Assembly (NCBI GenBank): GCA_947378305.1
Contig: CANCJJ010000019.1
Coordinates: forward strand, 1-37,648
Direction: 5' to 3'
DNA length: 37,648 bases
From: Phenylobacterium aquaticum
GTDB taxonomy: Bacteria; Pseudomonadota; Alphaproteobacteria; Caulobacterales; Caulobacteraceae
Made by a program: the position numbers and the translations under genes
Notes under the pieces: generated by a model
What the model saw: only the letters and a program-made list of their open reading frames with translations
Databases searched by the model: none
Told to the model about the DNA's origin: nothing
Part shown: positions 1 to 7,025 of the stretch, one piece after another
How the letters are laid out: the number at the start of each line of letters is the position of its first letter
Position numbering within the stretch: position 1 is the stretch's first letter

Positions 1-90
<90 letters not shown>

Positions 91-190
91 GGAGGACGAT
101 TGGAGGCACCATCTAACCGGGGCCTGCCGAGCGCGAGGGCGGAACCTACTCATCGGCGGCGGGCTAGGCAAGCCTTGTCCGCGTCGGCGC

Positions 191-661
191 CTAGTCGCTG
201 GGCAGGATAACCACGCCGTCGGCATCGGCATGGAGGATGTCGCCGGGCACAAAGACCACACCGCCAAAGGCCACGGGGGCGTCGACCAGGCCTTCATTGC
301 GCTTGACGCTGCGCATGGGCACCGTGCCCAGGGCCTTGATGCCAATGTCGAGCCCGGCCAGGATGTCACTGTCGCGGACCGCCCCGTTCACCACAATCCC
401 GGCCCAGCCCTTGGCCACGGCATCGGCGGCCAGAACATCGCCCACCAGGGCCCGGCGGAGCGAGCCGCCGCCATCCACCACCAGGACACAGCCCTCGCCC
501 GGTTCGGCCAGGGTGGCCTTGACCAGGGAATTGTCCTCGAAACAGCGCACGGTGCGGATGGGGCCGGAAAAGGCGACCCGGGCCCCCATGTCGCGGAAGG
601 GGGCGACGCAGACCTCGATCTCGTCTTCATGGGCATCGCACAGATCGGCCACACTGGTCAT
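191..661 (-). CDS. rraA: RraA family protein (RNase E regulator / HMG-CHA aldolase fold)
   Basis: The 156-residue protein is the usual length for RraA and matches it throughout: the N-terminal ADLCDAHED, the central VLVVDGGGSLRRALVGD and NGAVRD, and the C-terminal FGGVVFVPGDILHADADGV. RraA of E. coli is a ring-shaped inhibitor of RNase E. Bacterial relatives are 4-hydroxy-4-methyl-2-oxoglutarate / 4-carboxy-4-hydroxy-2-oxoadipate aldolases. The Arg96-Asp97 pair typical of the aldolases is present here (E. coli RraA lacks the Asp), so aldolase activity is possible and the RNase E role is not proven. The ATG has GGGAGA six bases upstream. It is divergent from the thiolase-fold gene. Family assignment is firm; the biochemical role is not. 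Confidence 0.9.
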   Translation of the reverse strand: MTSVADLCDAHEDEIEVCVAPFRDMGARVAFSGPIRTVRCFEDNSLVKATLAEPGEGCVLVVDGGGSLRRALVGDVLAADAVAKGWAGIVVNGAVRDSDILAGLDIGIKALGTVPMRSVKRNEGLVDAPVAFGGVVFVPGDILHADADGVVILPSD

Positions 662-814
662 GTCGGGTCTCCCGCAGGCTGGACAGGGTTTTTCCCAGTC
701 TAGCGACCGTCTTTAGCCAGCACCAGCCAAAGCCTTGGGGGATAAATCCGGGCTTTCGTTTCACCGGATCACGGGCTAAGCCACACCCAGACAAGACGCG
801 CCGGAGGGGGGAAG
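662..814. promoter_or_regulatory. divergent intergenic region with nested palindrome
   Basis: This 153-base gap separates rraA (minus) from the thiolase-fold gene (plus). It contains a nested inverted repeat at 729-756: AAAGCC (729-734) pairs with GGCTTT (751-756), and inside it GGAT-AA-ATCC (740-749) is a second perfect palindrome. Neither neighbour ends here, so a terminator is not expected and an operator is the simpler reading. No convincing -35/-10 pair was seen. Confidence 0.35.
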
Positions 815-2002
815 ATGAGTATCAAGGGCAAGGCCTATATCATGGGAGCCTGGGAGCATCCGCTCCGCGATGCCCCCGACAAGTCCACCGCACAGCTGCA
901 CGCCGAATGCGCCCGGGGCGCGCTCGCCGATGCCGGCCTGACCAAGGACGATGTGGACGGCTATTTCTGTGCCGGGGATGCGCCGGGCTTCGGGGCCATG
1001 TCCATGATCGACTATATGGGCCTGCGCAATGTCCGCCACATGGACTCCACCGAGACGGGCGGATCTTCCTATCTGCTGCATGTCGGCCATGCGGCCCAGG
1101 CGATTGCCGAGGGCAAGTGTTCCGTGGCCCTCATCACCCTGGCCGGGCGACCACGGCAGGGCCAGGGCGGACGTCCGGGCTTCGGGGCCGGAAAGCCGGG
1201 CCAGCTGACCGACGGACCGCCGGAAGCCGGGTTCGAGAACATCTATGGCGGCTCCACCCACAATACCTATGGCATGTGCGCCATGCGCCACATGTACGAA
1301 TACGGCACCACCTCCGAGCAACTGGCCTGGATCAAGGTGGCGGCAAGCCATCATGCCCAGTGGAATGAAAACGCCTTCCTCAAGAGCGTGGTCACGGTCG
1401 AGGATGTGCTGAACTCCCGCCTGATCGCCGATCCCCTGCACCTGCTGGACTGCTGTGTGGTGACCGACGGCGGCGGGGCCCTGATTGTCACCTCGCCCGA
1501 GGTGGCCCGTCAGCTCAACCGCCCCCGGATCAAGGTCATTGGGGCTGGCGAGGCGCCCAAGGGCCCCCAGGGCGGGCGGGGTCTCGACCTCACCCATTCC
1601 GGCGCGGTCTGGTCCGGCCCGACCGCCTTTGCCGAGGCGGGCGTCACCCCGGCCGACATCAAATATGCCTCCATCTATGACAGCTTCACCATCACCGTCT
1701 TGATGCAGCTGGAAGACCTGGGCTTTTGCGCCAAGGGCCAGGGCGGCAAGTTCGTCGCCGACGGCAATCTGATCTCCGGCGTGGGCAAGCTGCCCTTCAA
1801 CACCGACGGCGGCGGCCTGTGCAACAATCACCCCACCAACCGGGGCGGGATTACCAAGGTCATCGAGGCCGTTCGCCAGCTGCGCGGCGAGGCCCATCCC
1901 AAGGTTCAGGTGCCCAATTGCGACCTGGCCCTGGCCCACGGCACCGGCGGGTCCCTCGGCACGCGCCACGGTGCGGCCACTGTCATTCTGGAACGGGAGT
2001 AG
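815..2002 (+). CDS. thiolase-fold protein, probable Ltp2-type aldolase/lyase subunit
   Basis: The 395 residues have the SCP2-type thiolase fold, but the catalytic set is altered. The nucleophilic Cys position is Glu80 (STETGGSS), the His of the HDCF-like motif is Tyr288 (IYDSFT), the GHP motif is NHP with His339 kept, and the C-terminal CxG Cys is His375 (AHGTGG). Canonical thiolysis therefore looks impossible. From what is known of steroid side-chain degradation, such Cys-less thiolase-like proteins (Ltp2 type) pair with DUF35 proteins and catalyse retro-aldol cleavage of a 3-hydroxyacyl-CoA. The next gene, five bases on, is exactly such a DUF35 protein. The ATG follows a strong GGAGGGGGG. 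The aldolase role is inference; standard annotation would say acetyl-CoA acetyltransferase. Confidence 0.85.
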   Translation: MSIKGKAYIMGAWEHPLRDAPDKSTAQLHAECARGALADAGLTKDDVDGYFCAGDAPGFGAMSMIDYMGLRNVRHMDSTETGGSSYLLHVGHAAQAIAEGKCSVALITLAGRPRQGQGGRPGFGAGKPGQLTDGPPEAGFENIYGGSTHNTYGMCAMRHMYEYGTTSEQLAWIKVAASHHAQWNENAFLKSVVTVEDVLNSRLIADPLHLLDCCVVTDGGGALIVTSPEVARQLNRPRIKVIGAGEAPKGPQGGRGLDLTHSGAVWSGPTAFAEAGVTPADIKYASIYDSFTITVLMQLEDLGFCAKGQGGKFVADGNLISGVGKLPFNTDGGGLCNNHPTNRGGITKVIEAVRQLRGEAHPKVQVPNCDLALAHGTGGSLGTRHGAATVILERE

Positions 2003-2007
2003 ACGCC

Positions 2008-2418
2008 ATGAGCGAGGTTCAGGACAAACCCCAGGTGCGCCCCATCCCGGCCCCGGCCGTGACCATTGAATCCAAACCCTTTTGGGACGCGGCCAGTGAG
2101 GGCCGGTTCCTGATCAAGCGGTGCAACGGCTGTGGCGAGGCCCACTGGTATCCCCGCGCCCTCTGCCCCTATTGCTTCTCCGACGACACGGTCTGGGAAG
2201 ACAGTCCCGGGGAAGGCGTGATCTACAGCTATTCGGTCATGCACCGCTCGCCGACCGGCCCCTATGCCATCGGCTATGTCACCCTGAATGAGGGGCCCGC
2301 CGTCCTGACCAATTTTGTCGGGTGCGACCTGTCGACCCTGAGCATTGGCCAGAAGGTCAAGGTTCAGTTCCAGGCGACGGAAGGCGGCCCGCCCGTGCCG
2401 GTCTTCGCCCCCGTCTAG
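2008..2418 (+). CDS. DUF35 zinc-ribbon/OB-fold protein, partner of the thiolase-fold gene
   Basis: The 136-residue protein has a rubredoxin-like zinc ribbon with Cys39, Cys42, Cys53 and Cys56 (CNGCGE...CPYC), followed by an OB-fold from about residue 65 (GVIYSYSVMHRSPTGPYAIG). This is the DUF35/OB_aCoA_assoc family. Members bind acyl-CoA and form complexes with thiolase-like proteins, as ChsH2 does with Ltp2. It starts five bases after the upstream stop, so the two are almost certainly co-translated, and a 1:1 complex is likely. About 20 Pro-rich residues precede the helical FWDAASEGRF motif. A second DUF35 gene lies at 28771-29175. Confidence 0.9.
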   Translation: MSEVQDKPQVRPIPAPAVTIESKPFWDAASEGRFLIKRCNGCGEAHWYPRALCPYCFSDDTVWEDSPGEGVIYSYSVMHRSPTGPYAIGYVTLNEGPAVLTNFVGCDLSTLSIGQKVKVQFQATEGGPPVPVFAPV

Positions 2419-2508
2419 GGCGGGACGGGCGGAAATCCGAATTTTCAGGGTCGAATTTCGCCACATTTGCGGGCAAGATTCGCTGAAACTTTGATTCGGG
2501 TGGTCACC

Positions 2509-2646
2509 ATGCGCAAGATTCTGATTCTGGCTGTTTCGACAACGGCCCTGTTCCTGACGGCCTGCAACACCATTTCAGGCCTGGGCAAGGACGTGTCCGC
2601 CGCTGGCAATGCGGTCTCCAAGAAGGCCGAAGAAGTCAAGAAGTAG
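2509..2646 (+). CDS. entericidin-like small lipoprotein
   Basis: This 45-residue ORF reads MRKILILAVSTTALFLTAC at its start: a short positively charged signal peptide and a lipobox LTAC with Cys19 as the lipidated residue. The mature part (NTISGLGKDVSAAGNAV...) ends in a Lys/Glu-rich amphipathic tail. Size and sequence match the entericidin EcnA/EcnB family, small envelope lipoproteins whose E. coli pair behaves as a toxin and antidote. Only one copy is present, so no antidote partner is seen and stress-responsive envelope function is the safer guess. GGTGG lies five bases before the ATG. It stands alone between the DUF35 gene and the convergent CoA-transferase. Confidence 0.85.
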   Translation: MRKILILAVSTTALFLTACNTISGLGKDVSAAGNAVSKKAEEVKK

Positions 2647-2655
2647 GACGACTGA

Positions 2656-2692
2656 GGGTCTGGATCAGACCAGACCCTTACGGCTTTTTCAG
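2656..2692. terminator. hairpin between convergent genes
   Basis: GGGTCTG (2656-2662) pairs with CAGACCC (2671-2677). Five Ts at 2685-2689 lie a few bases downstream on the plus strand, inside the last codons of the convergent CoA-transferase. An alternative pairing GTCTG/CAGAC competes with the main stem. The position suits termination after the entericidin-like gene, but the T-run is short and displaced. Confidence 0.4.
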
Positions 2693-3895
2693 CCCGAGCT
2701 CCGCCCAGACCTCGTCGGTATTTTCCCCCAGACGTGGCGGGTGGCGTCGGATATTGCTGGGCGAACCGGTGAACTTCACCGGCGGCCTCATGGCATTGTA
2801 GGGGCCCGCATGCGGGTGCTCATAGCGCTCGAAAAAGCCCACGGCCTTCAGATGCGGATCGTCCGGCAGGTCGTCCAGCCGGGCCGTGCGGACCACGGGG
2901 ATGGACAGGGGCTTTAAGAGGTCCAGCCAGTCCTGGGTGGTCCGGGTCTGGGTCACCTCGCCGACCAGGCCATAGAGCTCATTGATGTGCTTGGCCCTCT
3001 GGGCATAGTCGGCAAATCGCGGGTCCTTGCCAAAGGTCTCGGCCATGCCGGCGGCGGCGAAGAACTGGTCCCATTGCTTGTCGGTATAGGGCAGGAGACC
3101 GATATAGCCGTCCTTTGTCGGGTAGGGCTTGCGGTTTGGATTGGCGACCCGCTGATAGGCCCACTGGCCGGTCGGCGGCTCAAAGGTGTGGTCGTAGAGG
3201 TGTTCCACCAGGTTGAAACTGGTCACGCACTCCAGCATGGGCACCTCGATGAACTGGCCCTCCCCCGTCCGCTCCCGGTGCAGGAGGCCCGCCGTTATGG
3301 CCTGACACATGAAGAGCCCCGAGACCTTGTCCGCCACCAGGGTCGGCAGGATGCGCGGGACGGGATTGCCATCCGTCCGGGGCAGGAGGTCGGCCAGGCC
3401 GGACGCCGACTGGATCAGGTCATCATAGGCCGGTTCCCCGGCATAGGGACCGTCCGAGCCATAGCCCGCCGCATGGACATAGACCACATCGGGCCGGATG
3501 GCCTTGACGGCCTCATAGCTGAGGCCCAGCCGGACCAGGCCCTCATAGCGGATCGAGGCGGCAAAGACGTCGCAGGTGCGGATCAGGGCCTCCAGCAGGG
3601 GCCGGGCGGCGGGGTCGGTCATGTCCACCAGGACCGAGCGCTTGTTGCGGTTGATGGTCAGAAAGATCGGGCCCAGATCGGTGGGGCGGCCCTCCGGCAC
3701 ATGACCGGCCCAGCGCATGATGTCGCCGCCATTCCCGCGTCCCGATCCGGGATCTTCCAGCTTGATGACCTCGGCCCCCTGATCGCCCAGCATCTGGGTG
3801 GCATAGGCTCCAAAGACCACGCTGGTCAGGTCGAGAATGCGAATACCCCGCAAGGGCCCGGTGGCTTCCTGGGCAAGTTTCTTGGTTTCCGCCAC
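2678..3895 (-). CDS. CaiB/BaiF family CoA-transferase (class III)
   Basis: From the chosen GTG the protein is 405 residues, the normal length for formyl-CoA/carnitine/bile-acid CoA-transferases. Conserved parts are GIRILDLTSVVFGAYATQML near the N-terminus, EVIKLEDPGSG, NRNKRSVLVD, and PAYDDLIQSASG, whose first Asp (Asp158) is the catalytic aspartate that forms the acyl anhydride. The reading frame is open upstream to 3982, but GTG at 3895 is preceded by GGGGAGA at a good distance and begins at the family's usual N-terminus. The gene is divergent from the acyl-CoA dehydrogenase, with 74 bases between. It probably activates an acid by transferring CoA from another acyl-CoA; the substrate is unknown. 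Confidence 0.9.
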   Translation of the reverse strand: MAETKKLAQEATGPLRGIRILDLTSVVFGAYATQMLGDQGAEVIKLEDPGSGRGNGGDIMRWAGHVPEGRPTDLGPIFLTINRNKRSVLVDMTDPAARPLLEALIRTCDVFAASIRYEGLVRLGLSYEAVKAIRPDVVYVHAAGYGSDGPYAGEPAYDDLIQSASGLADLLPRTDGNPVPRILPTLVADKVSGLFMCQAITAGLLHRERTGEGQFIEVPMLECVTSFNLVEHLYDHTFEPPTGQWAYQRVANPNRKPYPTKDGYIGLLPYTDKQWDQFFAAAGMAETFGKDPRFADYAQRAKHINELYGLVGEVTQTRTTQDWLDLLKPLSIPVVRTARLDDLPDDPHLKAVGFFERYEHPHAGPYNAMRPPVKFTGSPSNIRRHPPRLGENTDEVWAELGLKKP

Positions 3896-3969
3896 GTTCA
3901 GTCTCCCCACAACGATTTCTCTCGTTATGATCGCTTCAGATAAACGTGCAAGACGAGGGAGGCAGGTCC
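3896..3969. promoter_or_regulatory. divergent promoter region with small inverted repeat
   Basis: The 74 bases between the CoA-transferase and acyl-CoA dehydrogenase starts contain AACGA-N6-TCGTT at 3911-3926, an operator-sized palindrome placed to affect both genes. GGGAGGCAGG just before 3970 is the ribosome-binding site that fixes the dehydrogenase start. No recognised regulator motif. Confidence 0.3.
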
Positions 3970-5136
3970 ATGGAATTCGCACTGTCCGACGAGCATCGCA
4001 TGCTCAAGGAACTGGCCGAGCGTTTCGTCAAGGACGAGCTCATGCCGCTGGAGGGCGCGGTCCTGGCCAGGGATGCCTCGGGCGAGGGGATCTATCTCTC
4101 CAAGGCCGAGCGGGTCCGGGTCGACGAGGTCTCGCAAAAGCTCGGGCTCTGGGGGCTGGATGCCCCGGAGGATGCGGGCGGGTTCGACCTGCCCCAGGTG
4201 GCCCTGGTCGGCGTGAACGAGGCCATGGGCTCGACAATCACCCCCTATACCCTGCCCCCGGACTCGCCCAACCTGCGCATGCTCATGGCCACGGTCAACG
4301 AGCGCCAGCGCGAGGCCTATCTGGTTCCCTATGCGGCCGGCAAGACCATCAGCGCCATCGGGATCTCAGAGCCCGGGGCCGGGGCTGACCCGGCAGGCAT
4401 GCTCACCCGCGCCGTCCGGGACGGCGATGACTGGATCATCACCGGTCGAAAGATCTGGACCAGCCGGGCGGCAGAGGCCGACTTCACCATCGTCATGGCG
4501 GTGACGGACAAGGAAAAGGGCGCACGGGGCGGCATGAGCGCCTTCCTCGTGGATGGCGAGTCTCCGGGCTTCAATGTCCTGCGCAAAATCCCCATGATTG
4601 GCGGCGCGTTTACCTACGAGGTTGCCCTCGATGACATACGCGTTCCTGGTTGGAAATTGCTGGGAAAAGAGGGCCAGGGATTTGCCCCCATGCAGGTGCG
4701 GCTAGGCACCCGTCGCCTGGAAATGGCCGCCTGGTGCATCGGACTGGCCCAGCGCGCCCTCGACATGATGTGCGACTATGCCCCCCAAAGGGTTACCTTT
4801 GGCCAACCGCTTGCAGACCGCCAGGCGGTCCAGTGGTGGGCCGCAGACGCCGCCATGAAGATCCATGCCGCCCGGCTCATGACCTATGATTGCGCCTGGA
4901 AACTCGACAATGGCCGGGATGTCCGGCAGGAAATCTCCATGGTGAAGGTCTTCGCCACCGAAATGGCCTGGGAGGTGATCGACCACGCCATGCAGTGCTT
5001 CGGGGCCATGGGCATGACCAAGGAACTGCCGCTGCACCTCATGGCGTCCAGCGTTCGGAATATGCGGATTTATGATGGGCCTTCTGAAGTCCACCGGATG
5101 GTGGTGGCCCGCAACCTGATGGGAACCCGGCGATGA
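3970..5136 (+). CDS. acyl-CoA dehydrogenase
   Basis: The 388-residue flavoprotein has the standard three-part fold: an N-terminal helical domain (MEFALSDEHRMLKELAERFV), a central beta domain with GISEPGAGADP (131-141) and WIITGRKIWTS (155-165) for FAD and substrate binding, and a C-terminal helical domain with QRVTFGQPL and QCFGAMGMTKELPLH. At the MCAD catalytic-Glu position (IYEG) there is Asp369 (RIYDGPSEVHR), as in some bacterial and ACAD10/11-like members. It should introduce the alpha-beta double bond into an acyl-CoA and pass electrons to ETF. The ATG at 3970 was preferred over an in-frame upstream start because GGGAGGCAGG precedes it. Its stop overlaps the crotonase start (ATGA), so they form an operon. 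Confidence 0.93.
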   Translation: MEFALSDEHRMLKELAERFVKDELMPLEGAVLARDASGEGIYLSKAERVRVDEVSQKLGLWGLDAPEDAGGFDLPQVALVGVNEAMGSTITPYTLPPDSPNLRMLMATVNERQREAYLVPYAAGKTISAIGISEPGAGADPAGMLTRAVRDGDDWIITGRKIWTSRAAEADFTIVMAVTDKEKGARGGMSAFLVDGESPGFNVLRKIPMIGGAFTYEVALDDIRVPGWKLLGKEGQGFAPMQVRLGTRRLEMAAWCIGLAQRALDMMCDYAPQRVTFGQPLADRQAVQWWAADAAMKIHAARLMTYDCAWKLDNGRDVRQEISMVKVFATEMAWEVIDHAMQCFGAMGMTKELPLHLMASSVRNMRIYDGPSEVHRMVVARNLMGTRR

Positions 5137-5912
5137 GCACAACCAATCCAGAAATCACCGTTTCGCGCGCGGGCCATGTGGCCACAGTGGTCATTGACCG
5201 TCCGCCGAACAACCACGTCTCCGTGCCTCTCATGCGCGCCCTGGCCGACCAGATGGAGGCCCTGGACGCGGATCCAGGGGTCCGGGCGATCGTTCTGGCC
5301 TCGGCAGGCAAGGCCTTCTGTGCCGGAGCCGACCTGGCCGCGCCAGACGGCATTGGCGGCAGTGGCATGAGCGGAATCAATGACCTCTACACCCAGGCCG
5401 TGCGCCTGTTTTCCATTGCCACGCCGATTGTCGCCGCCGTTCAGGGTGCCGCTGTGGGGGCGGGCCTGGGTCTGGCCCTGGTGGCTGATTTCCGGGTGGC
5501 CGCGCCTGAGGCCCGTTTCGCTGCCAATTTCGTCAAGCTGGGCTTCCATCCGGGCTTTGGCCTGACCCACACCCTGCCCCGGGTGGTGGGCGAGCAGAGA
5601 GCGGCCCTGATGTTCCTGACCGGACGCCGGGTCAAGGCCGATGAAGCCCTGGACTGGGGCCTGGTGGACGAGGTTGTGCCCCTGGCTGACCTCATGACAG
5701 CGGCTCAGGCCCTTGCAGGTGAGATCGCGTCCAATGCGCCTCTGGCCGTTGTCGCCACGCGCAAAACCCTGCGCACCGACCTCGCCGCCGCCGTGAAGGC
5801 CCAGACCGACCATGAGCATGTCCAGCAGGCCATACTTCGCGCCACCGAAGACTTCGCGGAGGGGGTTCGGTCGGTAAATGAGCGCCGGCCCGGGAACTTC
5901 CAGGGCCGCTAG
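5133..5912 (+). CDS. enoyl-CoA hydratase/isomerase (crotonase) family protein
   Basis: The 259-residue crotonase keeps both oxyanion-hole segments, AFCAGADL (61-68) and QGAAVGAGLG (104-113). The two catalytic glutamates of a classical hydratase are absent: Gly113 stands where GGGCEL has Glu, and Phe133 (ANFVKLGFHPG) where PEIxLG has Glu. Hydratase activity on a simple enoyl-CoA is therefore doubtful. A PaaG-like isomerase, hydrolase, lyase or binding role fits better, but the true substrate cannot be read from the sequence. It is translationally coupled to the acyl-CoA dehydrogenase by a 4-base overlap, so it should act on the same intermediate or a later one. It converges on glk with 12 bases between stops. 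Confidence 0.88.
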   Translation: MSTTNPEITVSRAGHVATVVIDRPPNNHVSVPLMRALADQMEALDADPGVRAIVLASAGKAFCAGADLAAPDGIGGSGMSGINDLYTQAVRLFSIATPIVAAVQGAAVGAGLGLALVADFRVAAPEARFAANFVKLGFHPGFGLTHTLPRVVGEQRAALMFLTGRRVKADEALDWGLVDEVVPLADLMTAAQALAGEIASNAPLAVVATRKTLRTDLAAAVKAQTDHEHVQQAILRATEDFAEGVRSVNERRPGNFQGR

Positions 5913-5924
5913 AGCCTAAGAGCC

Positions 5925-6890
5925 CTAGAGAAGGTCGGAGCTTGTCTGGTCTAGCGCCCGGGCGGCCCCGACGAGGGCGGCATAGGGGTGGGTGATCAAG
6001 GTGGTCGGAATGTCGGCCATATAGCTGCTCATGCGCCCCTTGGCCTCAAACCGGGCGCGGAAATCTCCCTGCATGAGGGGGTCCTGAATCTGGGGCGCAA
6101 TTCCACCGGCAATATAGACGCCGCCCCGGGCTCCGTAGGTCAGGGCAATATCTCCGGCAACGGACCCCAGAATGGCGCAGAACCGCGCGACCGTGGCCAG
6201 GGCCTGGGCGTCCTTGCTGGTGGTGATGGCTTGGGCCGTGGTCAGGTGCGGTGTTTCGCCCGCCAATTCGCAAAGGGCAGCATAGAGGTCGACCATGCCG
6301 GCCCCGGACAGGATACGCTCAATGGAGACCCGGCCAAACCGGGCCTTTAGGATCCGGAAGATTTCGATCTCGACATCGTCCGAAGGCGCAAAGCTGGCAT
6401 GACCGCCCTCGGCCTGCAGGACCAGGTCGCCCCGGTCTGAATGCACGAGACCGGCGACACCAAAGCCCGTTCCGGCACCAACCACAACAATCGGGCAGGT
6501 TGGCGAGGGACGCAGATCCGGGCCGATCCGGCGCAGGCTGTCGGCTGGCAGATGCGGAGCCGCCAGGGCCTGGGCGCCGAAGTCATTGAGCAGCCGGACC
6601 TTCTCGAATTCAAAGGCACCGACCAGTTCCCCCTCGGAAATCCGCCAGTCGATATTTGTGAGCTCGATCTCGCCATCGACCAGGGGACCTGCCACGGCCA
6701 GGACGACGCGCTCCGGGCGCTTGCGACCCATGGCGGTCTCAAGATAGGTCGCAACGATTTCCGTCAGGGAGCCGTAGTCCTTGGTCGCATAGGTCTTGGG
6801 GTGGCGCAGGTGGCCATCTTCGTCAACCATGGCCAGGCGGGCATTCGTCCCGCCAATGTCTCCGACCAGACCCTTGTACAACGTCTTCAC
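5925..6890 (-). CDS. glk: glucokinase
   Basis: From GTG at 6890 the protein has 321 residues, the size of bacterial Glk. It shows the ATP-binding GDIGGTNARLA at the start, LNDFGAQALA with the catalytic Asp, VVVGAGTGFGVAGLV, the glucose-contacting EGGHASFAP, and YIAGGIAPQI near the end. It phosphorylates glucose to glucose-6-phosphate with ATP in the cytoplasm, feeding the Entner-Doudoroff route usual in this group. The frame is open 102 bases further upstream, but that extension (rich in Arg and Gly) does not look like the family, and GAGGCAG precedes the GTG. It lies downstream of pyk on the same strand with a 135-base gap; co-transcription is possible. Confidence 0.92.
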   Translation of the reverse strand: MKTLYKGLVGDIGGTNARLAMVDEDGHLRHPKTYATKDYGSLTEIVATYLETAMGRKRPERVVLAVAGPLVDGEIELTNIDWRISEGELVGAFEFEKVRLLNDFGAQALAAPHLPADSLRRIGPDLRPSPTCPIVVVGAGTGFGVAGLVHSDRGDLVLQAEGGHASFAPSDDVEIEIFRILKARFGRVSIERILSGAGMVDLYAALCELAGETPHLTTAQAITTSKDAQALATVARFCAILGSVAGDIALTYGARGGVYIAGGIAPQIQDPLMQGDFRARFEAKGRMSSYMADIPTTLITHPYAALVGAARALDQTSSDLL

Positions 6891-7025
6891 GCGACTGCCT
6901 CGACTGATTGCAACCTGGCCAATTGGCCCCCGCAGACGGCGTTTGCCCGCTGAACCGTGCGGGGCCATACACCCGTCCCGGGCAAGTTGCACCCACGGAA
7001 ATTCATCCGCTGCAGAATTGGTGGA

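Noticed and set aside
776..1969. Long minus-strand open frame (397 codons) opposite the thiolase-fold gene
   Set aside because: Gly/Ala/His-rich mirror of a real gene with good family matches on the plus strand; no recognisable domain.
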